Shown in pieces: positions 27,798 to 37,302 of a stretch of DNA of 64,000 nt; the stretch's first letter is position 1, and each line of letters opens with the position of its first letter. Position numbers and translations under genes: made by a program. The stretch spans positions 434,001 to 498,000 of the forward strand of contig NZ_WNXC01000001.1 in the NCBI RefSeq assembly GCF_014172405.1. Reading direction: 5' to 3'. The DNA comes from Pedobacter gandavensis (lineage in GTDB: Bacteria > Bacteroidota > Bacteroidia > Sphingobacteriales > Sphingobacteriaceae). The notes under the pieces were generated by a model that ran no database searches, was not told the origin of the DNA, and worked only from the letters and a program-made list of their open reading frames with translations.

Positions 27798-27898
27798 CGC
27801 GCTGTTTCTGTCAGTTTTGGTCCAGTAATTTCGGGAGGAATGGTGGAGAAAATTATACCTTTAAATTCTAATCTCTAGACATAACCACAATTTGTAAC

Positions 27899-29779
27899 AT
27901 GAAAAAACAATTCTTGACGCTGCTCGTATGCCTGGCTTTAGCCGGACATTCAGAGGCCCAGGTAAAAAAGACACCCGCAAAGCATACTTTTGCAATTGCT
28001 GATGGAAATTTCCTTTTGGATGGCAAAGCCGTTCAAATTCACAGTGGGGAGATGCATTACGCCCGCATCCCAAAACCATATTGGCGTCATCGCTTAAAAA
28101 TGATGAAGGCCATGGGCTTAAATGCCGTAGCCACTTACGTATTTTGGAATTACCATGAAACGGCACCCGGTGTCTGGGATTTTAAATCCGGAAACAAGGA
28201 CATCGCAGAATACATCAAAATAGCACAAGAAGAAGGCCTTTTGGTGATTCTTAGACCAGGTCCATATGTATGTGCGGAATGGGAATTTGGGGGCTACCCA
28301 TGGTTCCTGGAGAAAGTTCCAGGAATGGTGATCCGTGGTAATAACCCACAATACCTTGCCGCCACAAAAGCTTACTTTACACAATTGTATGCGCAAGTGA
28401 AAAACTTATTGGTGACGAATGGTGGGCCGATTGTTATGGTTCAGGGTGAAAATGAGTTCGGATCTTATGTAGCACAACGTAAAGACATTTCATTAGAAGA
28501 CCATAAAAAATATAGTTCAGCAGTTTTTCAGCAATTAAAAGATGTGGGTTTCAACGTGCCTTTCTTTACTTCTGATGGCAGTTGGTTATTTGAAGGTGGT
28601 GCCTTACCTGGTGCCTTGCCAACTGCAAATGGAGAAGGTGATGTGACCAAATTGAAAGATATTGTAAACAAATTTCATGATGGTAAAGGCCCTTACATGG
28701 TGGCCGAGTTTTACCCTGGTTGGTTAGACCATTGGGCAGAGCCATTCCCGAAAGTGAAAACAGAAAGTACTGTAAAGCAGACGAAAAAGTATCTTGATGG
28801 TAATGTTTCCTTTAATTACTACATGGTTCATGGTGGTACAAATTTTGGTTTCACTTCAGGAGCAAATTACGACAACAAGCATGACATCCAGCCGGATTTA
28901 ACCAGTTATGATTATGATGCGCCAATTAGTGAAGCAGGATGGGCTACAGAAAAGTATAATGCTTTGCGTGACTTGTTGAAGAAGCCGGAAACACCTGCTG
29001 TTCCTGCAAAAACACCAGTCATTACCATTCCTGAAATTGTGTTGAGCAAAGCTGTTGACCTGGAAGAATTAAAAGATAAAATGACTCCGGTAAGTGCAGA
29101 TAAGCCTTTAACCTTCGAAGAATTAAATCAAGGTCATGGTTATGTATGGTACAGTAGAAAATTCAATCAACCGATTAGTGGTAAGTTGGAATTGAAAGGC
29201 TTAAGAGATTACGCTTTGATCTATGTAAATGGTGTTAAAGTTGCCGAACTAAATAGCTATTACAAGAAGTACGACTGTGAAATTGACATTCCATTCAATG
29301 CTACGCTAGATATCGTGGTAGAAAATATGGGAAGGATCAATTACGGAGCTAAAATTGTAAACAGCACTAAAGGCATTATTTCGCCATTGTTGATCAATGG
29401 AGAAACGATCACAGGAAACTGGGATATGTATAAACTGCCAATGGATGTCGTTCCTAATTTAGCGGCGGCTAAAAATTCTGCTGTTGCTGGAAAACCTGCA
29501 ATTTATCAGGGATCATTTAACCTGACAAAAACAGGGGATACCTTCTTAGATATGCGTGATTTTGGTAAAGGTATTGTGTTTGTAAACGGCATCAACATCG
29601 GCCGTTACTGGAGCGTTGGTCCGCAACAAACCTTATATTTACCAGGCTGCTGGTTAAAAACCGGTAAAAACGATATCGTGATTTTCGAACAGAAAAACGA
29701 GGTGATGCATAAAACGGTTAAATCAATTGAAACGCCAATTCTGGAAGATTTAAAACCAGAGAACGGCCTTCCAAAATAA
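27899..29779 (+). CDS. Exported GH35 beta-galactosidase
   Basis: The 626-residue product has a signal peptide (MKKQFLTLLVCLALAGHSEAQ) and a GH35 TIM barrel starting FLLDGKAVQIHSGEMHYARIP and KAMGLNAVATYVFWNYHE. The acid/base is Glu186 in VQGENEFG and the nucleophile Glu270 in MVAEFYPGW. C-terminal jelly-roll domains (YALIYVNGVKVAEL, FVNGINIGRYWSVGPQQTLYLPG) complete the usual architecture. It would remove terminal beta-galactose from oligosaccharides in the periplasm. It is a single gene with its own operator-like palindrome and a strong terminator, so it is likely induced separately from the SusCD locus. Confidence 0.95.
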   Translation: MKKQFLTLLVCLALAGHSEAQVKKTPAKHTFAIADGNFLLDGKAVQIHSGEMHYARIPKPYWRHRLKMMKAMGLNAVATYVFWNYHETAPGVWDFKSGNKDIAEYIKIAQEEGLLVILRPGPYVCAEWEFGGYPWFLEKVPGMVIRGNNPQYLAATKAYFTQLYAQVKNLLVTNGGPIVMVQGENEFGSYVAQRKDISLEDHKKYSSAVFQQLKDVGFNVPFFTSDGSWLFEGGALPGALPTANGEGDVTKLKDIVNKFHDGKGPYMVAEFYPGWLDHWAEPFPKVKTESTVKQTKKYLDGNVSFNYYMVHGGTNFGFTSGANYDNKHDIQPDLTSYDYDAPISEAGWATEKYNALRDLLKKPETPAVPAKTPVITIPEIVLSKAVDLEELKDKMTPVSADKPLTFEELNQGHGYVWYSRKFNQPISGKLELKGLRDYALIYVNGVKVAELNSYYKKYDCEIDIPFNATLDIVVENMGRINYGAKIVNSTKGIISPLLINGETITGNWDMYKLPMDVVPNLAAAKNSAVAGKPAIYQGSFNLTKTGDTFLDMRDFGKGIVFVNGINIGRYWSVGPQQTLYLPGCWLKTGKNDIVIFEQKNEVMHKTVKSIETPILEDLKPENGLPK

Positions 29780-29799
29780 AAGGTTCATCCTAAATAAAA

Positions 29800-29836
29800 A
29801 ACCCGGTTAGCTTTTTTGCTAACCGGGTTTTTTTTA
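29800..29836. terminator. Bidirectional terminator between GH35 and minus-strand genes
   Basis: AACCCGGTTAGC and GCTAACCGGGTT form a perfect 12-bp stem with a T-rich loop, flanked by A residues on the left and a run of eight T on the right. It can serve the GH35 gene and the convergent small gene. Confidence 0.92.
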
Positions 29837-29883
29837 AAACTATTTGTATATCATATAATTTTCATAACTGGGCTTATCGGGGA

Positions 29884-30204
29884 TTAGTTCCTGTTAAAGC
29901 GCTTCTCACAATTCTTGATGAACTTGTTTCCAAGTTTTTGAACAATCAATTTCAGGTTACCATGACGTCCTGTAGCGGAGCAAAAATAGTAATAGGCAAT
30001 TGTGGCGTCATCTAATGCTCCTCTATGAGTAGGGGGAAGTGGATGGTCACAATACTGGGTAAATAATTCAGCAAAGGTGTCTTCTAATTTATTGTCGGAC
30101 TTTAAAGTGAGGTAACCTCTGGAATCCCTATAGTTCATAGCCGCATTCAATTCAGCAATGAATTGATCGTATTTATGCGAAAAATCAAAATCTGTCTGGT
30201 TCAT
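29884..30204 (-). CDS. Hypothetical protein, 106 residues
   Basis: I do not recognise a family. The product has no signal peptide or membrane segment, begins MNQTDFDFSHKYDQFIAELN and ends in a basic stretch (KLGNKFIKNCEKRFNRN). It looks mostly helical. It follows the GH78 gene by about 100 nt on the same strand and precedes a bidirectional terminator, which supports its being a transcribed gene. Start codon context (AACCAG ATG) is unremarkable. Confidence 0.55.
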   Translation of the reverse strand: MNQTDFDFSHKYDQFIAELNAAMNYRDSRGYLTLKSDNKLEDTFAELFTQYCDHPLPPTHRGALDDATIAYYYFCSATGRHGNLKLIVQKLGNKFIKNCEKRFNRN

Positions 30205-30305
30205 ATTGGTCGGTTTAAATTTTCGGTATTCCCCTAACTGTCTGATTTGTTGAATTGTTTTGCTAAGGAATTACAATACAATATACTGAGTTTGTTTTAT
30301 TTTAC

Positions 30306-32999
30306 CTAATTAATTTCAAAGCGATGCTGACCGGCCTTTACAGTCACAAAAGCCCTAAGTGTTTTGCCTCCCTGCATAACTTTTTGATTTTCCTCTAATG
30401 GGAAGGTGATGGTTGCACTGGAATTTGGTGGAATGTTAACCTCATAAATTACTTTCTTCCCATCCCTTTTCCAGGCGGAGCTGATTTTACCATATGGGCC
30501 GTCATGTTCCGCTTCGAAATGATCCAGACCAGATACGAAATTAGGACGTAACTGGATATTTTTAAACCCTGGCTGTGCTTCATCCGGATGAATTCCTCCA
30601 AGCCCCTTAAATAACCAGGCACCGATCTCACCAAACATCATGTGGTTTAAGGAAATGTCTCTCGGGGCATTAATGTCCCAGTTTTCATAGAGTGTAGTCG
30701 CACCATTTACAATCCACCATCCCCAGGATGGATAAGTATCCTGAGCAGCTAGTTTATAAGCGGTCTCTGCCTGACCATTATCGCTCAGCGCATTTAAAAT
30801 GGCTTTAGCGCCAAGCACTCCAACGTCCAGATGCATGCCGTCTGCTGCTACTCTTTTTGCCAGATTTGCAGCAACTTTAGCTTTAAGCGCTTCTGGTACT
30901 AAACCCCATTGCAGTGCCATACTGAGCTCCGTCTGTGTTCCAGAAGCATAAATTTGGGACTCCGGCTTGAAGTATTTATCGTTGATGGCCTTTTTAATTT
31001 TTTCAGCCAAGGTGCTGTAATATTTTTCGTCCGCAGATTTACCAAATAAACGCGCTGCTTTAGCGAGAATTACCGCATCTACATAGTAATAAGTGGAGGA
31101 GGTGTATGCTAAGGAAGATTCGGATTTAACTGGGACCCAGTCGCCTCTGCCGAAGGTCGTTATGCCCGTCGGACTAATGCTTTCCAAGTAATCTACATAC
31201 TTTTTAATGCTATTATAGGAGTCTGCAAGTGATTGGGAGTCCCCATAAAACAGGTAAATATTCCAAGGGATGATGGCAATGGTACTGGTCCAATCTGTTC
31301 CGTTGGCTGTTCCATAGCCCCAACCACCTGTCGGGATTATATCTGGAAGTACACCGTTCGGCTGCTGTTCATCCCGATGGTCTGCCAACCATTTTTCATA
31401 AACGGTGATGCCATCGAAATTAAAAAGACCTGTTTCTACGGCAAAATGACCATCTCCCGTCCAGCCGTTCTTTTCTCGCTGTGGACAATCGGTAGGATAG
31501 CCCATCAGGTTAGATAAATACGAATTGTTGGTCGCCCACCACAATCTATCAATCAAGGGATTTGAGGAGCTGATTTTTCCTGTAGCCGAAACGTCACTGT
31601 GCATAAAGTATCCGGTGATGCTTTCTTTAAGGAGTTGTATCGGTTTGTTACTGCTAACTTCTACATATTGAAAGCCTTTATAATTGAATCTAGGCATAAA
31701 TTCCAAAGGACCTTTGCCAGATAAGGTAATGATATCGGTTTGAAAAGGGTCGGTATTGTCTTTTGGGCGGTAATACACGTCGATATTTGAAAGGTCAACA
31801 TGGCCGTTCTTATATAGGCGTTCTCCATGTTTAAGTCGGATGACTGTGCCTTCCGGACCATCAACCTTTAGCTTCGTGACGCCTGAAATATTTCTGCCCA
31901 GGTCAAAAACATAAGTCGTGTCGTTGATCTTATTGATGGACTTCACCGGGATTTCTTCGACATTGCGGATGGGTGCCATCGCCTGACTTACGATTTGATT
32001 GGAAGGAGCTTGACGCGCAATCACATTCTTCCAGTTTTTGTCATCAAAACCTACGGTATTCCAACCTGACTGTTCCAGTCTGGCGTCATAATGTTCCGCG
32101 GTGTAAATGTTGTTTAATACAATCGGGCCAGTACTGGTTTTCCAATCTTGATCAGAAGTGATCAGGGCTGTGGTTCCATCTTCGTAAGTAATTCTTAAAT
32201 CCAGGCAGAAGGTTGGTCTTGCCCTCCATGCTGCTTTATCAAAATTCCATACGGCCAGAGCTTGATGGTTATACCAACCATTTCCCAGGATTACGCCAAT
32301 TGCATTTTCCCCTTTTTTAACTTGAGCAGTGACATCATAGGATACATACAAGTTTCTTTTGTCAAACCGGGTATACATGGGATCTAACCGATGATTTCCT
32401 ACCTTTTTCCCGTTAAGATACAGCTCATAAAGCCCGCCGGCAGCGAGGTAGGCCCTGGCAGACTTTATCGTTTTAGCGGATGTCTTAAAAGATTTCCTGA
32501 AATAAGGTGCTTCCCGCTTCTGTATGTCGTTTTTGTCGCTGATCCAAGTTCCTTTCCAGTTCTCCATTTTCATCATTCCCATTTCAAAGCTTGCCACTAC
32601 AGGCGCAGAAGATGGCTTTCCATCTTTGTCCCAAAGCTCAACTGCCCAGAAGTATTTCGTAAACGGCGCCAATGCCTGACCTTGATAATTGATTAGATTG
32701 ACCGACTTGCTGATTTTTCCAGAATCCCAGTAAGCTCCTTTCTTTCTGGTCAAAGCCAGGGAGTCTTTGCCTACCATAATTCTGTAAGCGGATTGACTTG
32801 CACCTTGTCGGGAGTCATCCATCATCCAGGAAAGTCGCGGATGTAAGACATCTATGCCTAAAGGATTTTCCAGGTGTTCACACCTTAATGCGGTAGGTTT
32901 AACGGCGCTGGCTTTTGCAGTCTGTCCAAGTAATGGAATGGCAAATAACAGTAAGGCCGTAGTAGGAAGGAGTTTTAATAAAAAGGGCTTCATATTCAT
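30306..32999 (-). CDS. Exported GH78 alpha-L-rhamnosidase
   Basis: The 897-residue product has a signal peptide (to about LLGQ, residue 26). The standard multi-domain order follows: fibronectin-like domain (LRCEHLENPLGIDVLHPRLSWMM), Bac_rhamnosid_N (RKSFKTSAKTIKSARAYLAAGG), the concanavalin-like domain, the six-hairpin barrel and a C-terminal beta domain. CPQREKNGWTGDGHFAVET carries the catalytic acid region (Glu509), and WWIVNGATTLYENWD carries the other conserved glutamate. It would release alpha-L-rhamnose from pectin (RG-I), flavonoid or ulvan-type glycans. Length is normal for the family. It is divergent from the LytS gene with a 198-nt gap. Confidence 0.95.
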   Translation of the reverse strand: MNMKPFLLKLLPTTALLLFAIPLLGQTAKASAVKPTALRCEHLENPLGIDVLHPRLSWMMDDSRQGASQSAYRIMVGKDSLALTRKKGAYWDSGKISKSVNLINYQGQALAPFTKYFWAVELWDKDGKPSSAPVVASFEMGMMKMENWKGTWISDKNDIQKREAPYFRKSFKTSAKTIKSARAYLAAGGLYELYLNGKKVGNHRLDPMYTRFDKRNLYVSYDVTAQVKKGENAIGVILGNGWYNHQALAVWNFDKAAWRARPTFCLDLRITYEDGTTALITSDQDWKTSTGPIVLNNIYTAEHYDARLEQSGWNTVGFDDKNWKNVIARQAPSNQIVSQAMAPIRNVEEIPVKSINKINDTTYVFDLGRNISGVTKLKVDGPEGTVIRLKHGERLYKNGHVDLSNIDVYYRPKDNTDPFQTDIITLSGKGPLEFMPRFNYKGFQYVEVSSNKPIQLLKESITGYFMHSDVSATGKISSSNPLIDRLWWATNNSYLSNLMGYPTDCPQREKNGWTGDGHFAVETGLFNFDGITVYEKWLADHRDEQQPNGVLPDIIPTGGWGYGTANGTDWTSTIAIIPWNIYLFYGDSQSLADSYNSIKKYVDYLESISPTGITTFGRGDWVPVKSESSLAYTSSTYYYVDAVILAKAARLFGKSADEKYYSTLAEKIKKAINDKYFKPESQIYASGTQTELSMALQWGLVPEALKAKVAANLAKRVAADGMHLDVGVLGAKAILNALSDNGQAETAYKLAAQDTYPSWGWWIVNGATTLYENWDINAPRDISLNHMMFGEIGAWLFKGLGGIHPDEAQPGFKNIQLRPNFVSGLDHFEAEHDGPYGKISSAWKRDGKKVIYEVNIPPNSSATITFPLEENQKVMQGGKTLRAFVTVKAGQHRFEIN

Positions 33000-33132
33000 G
33001 AAGTTATTTATTTTTCCGAAGTTTTATCAGTTTTATTTAAAATTGATAATCTTTGCCATTTGGGAAATTAGGTGCTGCTCATTGCTAAAGGAGTCCAATT
33101 CTAAGCGAATAAGACCAGCTACTCATTGTAGG

Positions 33133-33163
33133 TTGTTACCGAATCCCTTAAAATACATTTTTG
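33133..33163 (+). promoter_or_regulatory. Candidate promoter for the LytS/LytTR operon
   Basis: TTG at 33133-33135 and TACATTTTTG at 33154-33163 with an 18-nt spacer approximate the Bacteroidota -33/-7 pattern, 35 nt before the start codon. The -7 element has two extra T residues relative to TAnnTTTG. Confidence 0.35.
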
Positions 33164-33197
33164 TGGTGTAAATTATTAACCCCTAAAATTAAACACC

Positions 33198-34955
33198 ATG
33201 AAGAATTTTTTTTTATTGCTATTGGCTTGGTTGGTAATCAGCCTCGTTCTCGCACCAGTAGGGCTCGCACAGTCTAAGAATCCACCATTTGGAAATCAAA
33301 TTTACTTTGATAATTACGCTACGGACACCAAGTCAAAAATGCGAACGCCCAATACGATAAGTGCTGCTGATACTGCCGTTTATCAGGCATTTACAATGCT
33401 TTTGCCGGAAAATCAGTTTGTAAGTGAAAATGTAGTTCCTAAAAGTCCCATTATGTTAGGTGTGAAGTTGAGTCCTAAGCTGACGAATTTTTTTCCAGTA
33501 CAGGTCAAGTCTATTTCCAGATCATATTCCAGTTATTTAATCTCAGACGGTTCTGAGGCCATATTAATAGCACTTGGGATTAACAAAAGCAATGTGGATG
33601 ATTATCGCTACCGAGTAGTTGAGAATGACAGTTCTGAACTGGTACCTTGGTCTAAAATCCCTGCATTAGCAGAAAAATATGGTGCTAAACAACCTTATGG
33701 GTTTATTGGTAAATTTCAATCTCCAGGAAAACAGGTGTTTGTAGAAGTGGTCAATGTCCATAATTATGGGATCAGGGATGGGGTTATTTTTGATTGGCGC
33801 AGTAATTTTAAACCGAAACTTCTCCAAATGGTGGCCATGGTACCTTCAGGGAAAGTAAAGTCGGCCGAGCTTTATAATCTGATGGAAAAAATACCTAATG
33901 GTGGACTGGCGACCAAATTTGATCCAGTTACAAACATTCCATTAAACTTATCATTTCCTTCGAATGGCATGGATAATATGAGGTTTTATTTTAAAAATCA
34001 TGAAACAGTGATGTATTCTGTGTATCTGCTTAGTAAACTGAAGGGGAAGTCCGATACTACTGAGATTGTTGGGGCTTTCACAGGAGATGTGTTGGAGTTT
34101 GATGGTAAGTATTATCAAAACCCAGGAAATTATGAAATCCTGATCCAAAGAGGTGGTGATATTGGGCGGTGGCCAGAAACACAAATACTTAGAATCCCAT
34201 TTGAGGTGAAAGCTGCTCCATTAATTGATCGTAAGGTTTCCATTAAGGAGGTCTTAATTTATTCTTTAGCAACACTCTCGGGTGTTGCTTTGCTATTTCT
34301 GTTATATCATAGACATCATAAAAATAAAATGGAGCGTGTAGCAAGAGACCAGCAGGTAGTCGGGCTAAAATTAAGGTCGATACGTGCACAGCTGAACCCT
34401 CATTTCATGTTCAATGCCCTTTCTTCCATTCAAAACCTGATCAATAAAAATAACATCAGTGATGCAAATTATTACCTGTCGAAATTTGCCGGTCTAACCA
34501 GGCAGGTTTTAGATAGTGACAAAGAAGAGTTAATCAGCCTGGAAGATGAATTACTATTGATGGAAGATTACCTGCAAATGGAACAACTTCGTTTTAACTT
34601 TCAATATGAAATTCAAGTAGATGAACACATCAATAAAGCCAATGTGGAAATCCCTGCTATGTTATTGCAACCTTTCGTAGAGAATGCCGTAAAACATGGG
34701 ATAGCGGGATTAAAGCAAGAAGGGAAGATTGTATTGACCGTTAATATAGAAGAAGACGATCTTGTATTTATGATCAGAGATAACGGTTTTGGCTTCAATG
34801 TTCAGGCAAAAATAGCTGGACACGGATTAAAATTAAGTGAAGAGTATGTAGCTTTACTTTGTCAGATCTACAAAGGGCAACCTACAAAATTACATATAGA
34901 CTCAAATGAAAAAGGGACAACTATTGGCATTCGTTTATCAAACTGGAACATCTAA
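33198..34955 (+). CDS. LytS-type (HisKA_6 lineage) sensor histidine kinase
   Basis: The 585-residue protein has a signal peptide (residues 1-25). A large periplasmic region of about 325 residues, with no family I recognise, is followed by one TM helix near 352-372 (YSLATLSGVALLFLLY) and a cytoplasmic His_kinase/LytS domain. The phospho-acceptor is His402 in QLNPHFMFNALSSIQNLI; the ATP-binding part contains MLLQPFVENAVKHG and DNGFGF. It lacks the Y_Y_Y/propeller sensors of many Bacteroidota kinases. It shares one base (TAATG) with the following LytTR regulator and so forms a translationally coupled two-component system. The signal is unknown. Confidence 0.93.
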   Translation: MKNFFLLLLAWLVISLVLAPVGLAQSKNPPFGNQIYFDNYATDTKSKMRTPNTISAADTAVYQAFTMLLPENQFVSENVVPKSPIMLGVKLSPKLTNFFPVQVKSISRSYSSYLISDGSEAILIALGINKSNVDDYRYRVVENDSSELVPWSKIPALAEKYGAKQPYGFIGKFQSPGKQVFVEVVNVHNYGIRDGVIFDWRSNFKPKLLQMVAMVPSGKVKSAELYNLMEKIPNGGLATKFDPVTNIPLNLSFPSNGMDNMRFYFKNHETVMYSVYLLSKLKGKSDTTEIVGAFTGDVLEFDGKYYQNPGNYEILIQRGGDIGRWPETQILRIPFEVKAAPLIDRKVSIKEVLIYSLATLSGVALLFLLYHRHHKNKMERVARDQQVVGLKLRSIRAQLNPHFMFNALSSIQNLINKNNISDANYYLSKFAGLTRQVLDSDKEELISLEDELLLMEDYLQMEQLRFNFQYEIQVDEHINKANVEIPAMLLQPFVENAVKHGIAGLKQEGKIVLTVNIEEDDLVFMIRDNGFGFNVQAKIAGHGLKLSEEYVALLCQIYKGQPTKLHIDSNEKGTTIGIRLSNWNI

Positions 34956-35713
34956 TGATTAGTGCTATTATAATTGATGACGAGCAGCATAATATTGAAA
35001 ATATAAAAAATATAATTGATCAGTATAGGATTGATATCTCTATCGTTGCTATTGCAGAGGATGCTGATGAAGGGATTGCTGCCATTAAAGCCTATGCTCC
35101 TGATTTGGTTTTTCTAGACATACAAATGCCAGGTAAATCGGGGTTTGAGCTGTTAAGCAGTTTGTCTGAAGTGAAATTTGAGGTGATCTTTATCACCGCA
35201 CACGACAAATATGGGATACAGGCCATTAAGTTTTCAGCACTGGATTACCTGTTGAAGCCCGTTAACATCAAGGAGTTTAATGAAGCAATTGATAAGGCGA
35301 AACAAAAGATCGGACTTAAAAAACAAAACCATAACATTGAAAATCTATTGGAATACCTGAAAGCGGGAAATAAAGAGAGCCCAAAGATTGCCCTACCAAC
35401 TTTAAAGGAGATTATGTATGTTCGCATTGCAGATATTATCCGCTGTGAGGCGACCAACAATTACACCAACTTTTTCCTGCAAAATGGTGAGCAGGTACTG
35501 GTGTGCAAAACATTAAAAGAATTTGCTGAACTATTAAGACCCCATCAGTTTATTCGAACTCATCAATCACACTTAGTAAATGTTCATTTTGTGAAAAGCT
35601 ATCTAAAAGAGGATGGAGGAACTTTGTTGCTAAGTGATTTACAAAAAATACCCATTTCCAGACAAAATAAAGAGCTGACTAAAAGTGCATTAAATGCGGT
35701 GATCACAAACTAA
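34955..35713 (+). CDS. LytTR-family response regulator
   Basis: The 252-residue protein has an N-terminal receiver domain (IIIDDEQHNIENIKNII; phospho-acceptor Asp55 in LVFLDIQMPG; Lys of YLLKPVN) and a C-terminal LytTR DNA-binding domain from about residue 145 (IMYVRIADIIRCEATNNYTNFFL, FIRTHQSHLVNVHFV). It is the cognate partner of the preceding LytS-type kinase. Target genes are unknown; the adjacent PL7-like lipoprotein 116 nt downstream is the closest candidate. Confidence 0.95.
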   Translation: MISAIIIDDEQHNIENIKNIIDQYRIDISIVAIAEDADEGIAAIKAYAPDLVFLDIQMPGKSGFELLSSLSEVKFEVIFITAHDKYGIQAIKFSALDYLLKPVNIKEFNEAIDKAKQKIGLKKQNHNIENLLEYLKAGNKESPKIALPTLKEIMYVRIADIIRCEATNNYTNFFLQNGEQVLVCKTLKEFAELLRPHQFIRTHQSHLVNVHFVKSYLKEDGGTLLLSDLQKIPISRQNKELTKSALNAVITN

Positions 35714-35829
35714 CTTCTTTGCCAATCTGCTTCAGCATATTGCTAATCGAACTGATTTTTTTACTCATCAACAAGTATAACTTTAGTTAATTGAATAACT
35801 GTCAAATAATTAATTATACATTTTGTAAA

Positions 35830-36555
35830 ATGATGAAATCAAATTATTTAATCTATCCGCTCCTTTTATTTTGCGTAGTTTCTATTAACACTTCATGTCA
35901 AAAGAAAAGTGATGAGCATACGCTTGTAGATCAATCTGAATTTCTAGGTACTGATTGGGTGCTCTATACGCCAGTCAAGAAGATTCATTTAGATGATGAT
36001 GTAGGTTTGAAAACTTATGCCTGGACTGCATATAAATCGGCATGTTCACCAGTGATCTGTTCAGATTACAGCTATGATAGTAACACGCTAACAGAAACAT
36101 TTCAGATTCTAACGACAAAATCAAATCGTTCAGAGATTAGGATAGAGGATAATTATAGTACAGGAAGCAGGCAGTTTTCCGGCTATCTTAAATTTGATGC
36201 GCCGCTTAATGATGAAAGCCTGATGCAGATTTTTGGCAGTACTTCAGAAAACGCAACACAGCTGATGATTCGTGGGTTTTCAGAGAATGGAGGGACCTTA
36301 AAAATCTCTAATAGCTTTGTTTTAGCAACGGGAGTTTACAATAAAGAAGTTCACATCAATGTAATACACTTACAAGAGGACGCTGGCAGCAAAATGATCG
36401 TTTATGTTGATGGCCAGAAAAAGTTTGAAAAGGTTGATGGTGAAAATGCGACCAATTATATGAAATACGGATGCTACGGTACCATGAAGACGGGGAAGGC
36501 CGTTGTACAATGGAGAGGGGTTAAGTTGTATAAAGATGGTACAGCGCCAGATTAA
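35830..36555 (+). CDS. PL7/PL20-like jelly-roll lipoprotein, possible polysaccharide lyase
   Basis: The product of 241 residues starts MMKSNYLIYPLLLFCVVSINTSC, a lipoprotein signal. The mature part resembles alginate-lyase-2 type concanavalin-like folds: NRSEIRIEDNYS parallels the RSELR strand, SLMQIFGS the QIH strand, and NYMKYGCYG the YFKAGxYNQ strand with its catalytic tyrosine. The His of QIH is replaced by Phe here, so activity may be lost or the protein may bind glycan only. An upstream TTG would add 13 residues and spoil the signal. It follows the LytS/LytTR pair on the same strand. The fold call is moderate and the substrate unknown. Confidence 0.55.
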   Translation: MMKSNYLIYPLLLFCVVSINTSCQKKSDEHTLVDQSEFLGTDWVLYTPVKKIHLDDDVGLKTYAWTAYKSACSPVICSDYSYDSNTLTETFQILTTKSNRSEIRIEDNYSTGSRQFSGYLKFDAPLNDESLMQIFGSTSENATQLMIRGFSENGGTLKISNSFVLATGVYNKEVHINVIHLQEDAGSKMIVYVDGQKKFEKVDGENATNYMKYGCYGTMKTGKAVVQWRGVKLYKDGTAPD

Positions 36556-36584
36556 AGATGCCGTTTAGATGAAGGACACTGTTT

Positions 36585-36608
36585 ATGCAGCCCTGCAATG
36601 GGCTGCAT
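36585..36608. terminator. Hairpin between convergent genes
   Basis: ATGCAGCCC and GGGCTGCAT form a perfect 9-bp stem with a 6-nt loop between two convergent genes. T runs are weak on both sides, so termination may be only partial. Confidence 0.55.
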
Positions 36609-36610
36609 AC

Positions 36611-36859
36611 TTAATTTAAGGTAAAAATGAAATCGGACTCAGCGGTATTACCCACATAAAATTTAAGCATGGTCTTGGGCGATTGTATTAAGGGGGCATA
36701 AGGACCAATCAGGTCTAAGAACTGCATTTTTAAAACGTCCATTTCGGTATCCTCAGGTACACGAATCAATAAATCGCCACCACTAGACCTGATTTTCCAG
36801 TCTTTAAATGCTTCCTCTTTTTGGAGGAGTTTTTTCCACTCTTGTTGGTATTTGCTCAT
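36611..36859 (-). CDS. Hypothetical protein, 82 residues, coupled to HxlR gene
   Basis: I do not recognise a family. The protein is soluble-looking, begins MSKYQQEWKKLLQKEEAFKDW and has an alternating strand-helix pattern (DLLIRVPEDTEMDVLKMQFLDLIG). Its ATG overlaps the stop of the HxlR-type regulator gene by 4 nt, so the two are translationally coupled and probably function together. It could be a small partner or effector-binding protein of the regulator (inference only). Confidence 0.6.
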   Translation of the reverse strand: MSKYQQEWKKLLQKEEAFKDWKIRSSGGDLLIRVPEDTEMDVLKMQFLDLIGPYAPLIQSPKTMLKFYVGNTAESDFIFTLN

Positions 36860-37236
36860 GATTTTGTTTCTTCTTTAATTTTCGTTCTGTGATCTAATCC
36901 CCATTGCGCAATGCTTTCTGTTAAGGGAAGCACCGTTTTTCCATATTCAGTGATGGCATAACTAACCGTGATTGGACGGGTATCCTGTGGTGTTCTGCAA
37001 ACCAAACCATTCATTTCCAGCTCTTGCAATTCTTTAGTCAGCATCTTAGCGGAAATGTTTTCAATTTCTCGCTGCATTTTTTTAAAGGTATTGTTCTCAT
37101 TCATCCTGCCATTTAAATAACGCATGATGTTGAGTCTCCATTTTCCTCCTAACACGTCCAAAGTATCGAGTATGGCTAGCCTTTCCTGCGCGCAGGTGGC
37201 TTCTGTTTTTGTGCCTTTGTCGTTTATTATAGCCAT
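36856..37236 (-). CDS. HxlR-family winged-helix transcriptional regulator
   Basis: The 126-residue protein matches the HxlR fold: LDVLGGKWRLNIMRYLNG, FKKMQREIENISAKMLTKELQELEMNGLV, then the wing and YAITEYGKTVLPLTESIAQWG. A cysteine at position 15 sits where HypR/QorR/YodB-type members carry their redox- or quinone-sensing Cys. Family members often repress a divergent oxidoreductase. Here an MDR oxidoreductase is divergent and a perfect 12-bp palindrome lies between the two genes, which fits that scheme. Confidence 0.93.
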   Translation of the reverse strand: MAIINDKGTKTEATCAQERLAILDTLDVLGGKWRLNIMRYLNGRMNENNTFKKMQREIENISAKMLTKELQELEMNGLVCRTPQDTRPITVSYAITEYGKTVLPLTESIAQWGLDHRTKIKEETKS

Positions 37237-37266
37237 AATAGATTTGAAATAAGCGATGAGTTACCT

Positions 37267-37278
37267 TGGGTTAACCCA
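37267..37278. promoter_or_regulatory. Palindromic operator candidate between HxlR and oxidoreductase genes
   Basis: TGGGTTAACCCA is a perfect 12-bp palindrome in the 94-nt divergent intergenic region, 30 nt from the HxlR start codon. It is the natural candidate binding site for the HxlR-type protein. Confidence 0.55.
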
Positions 37279-37302
37279 TAGCAAAAATAAGCTTTTCAGG
37301 AA

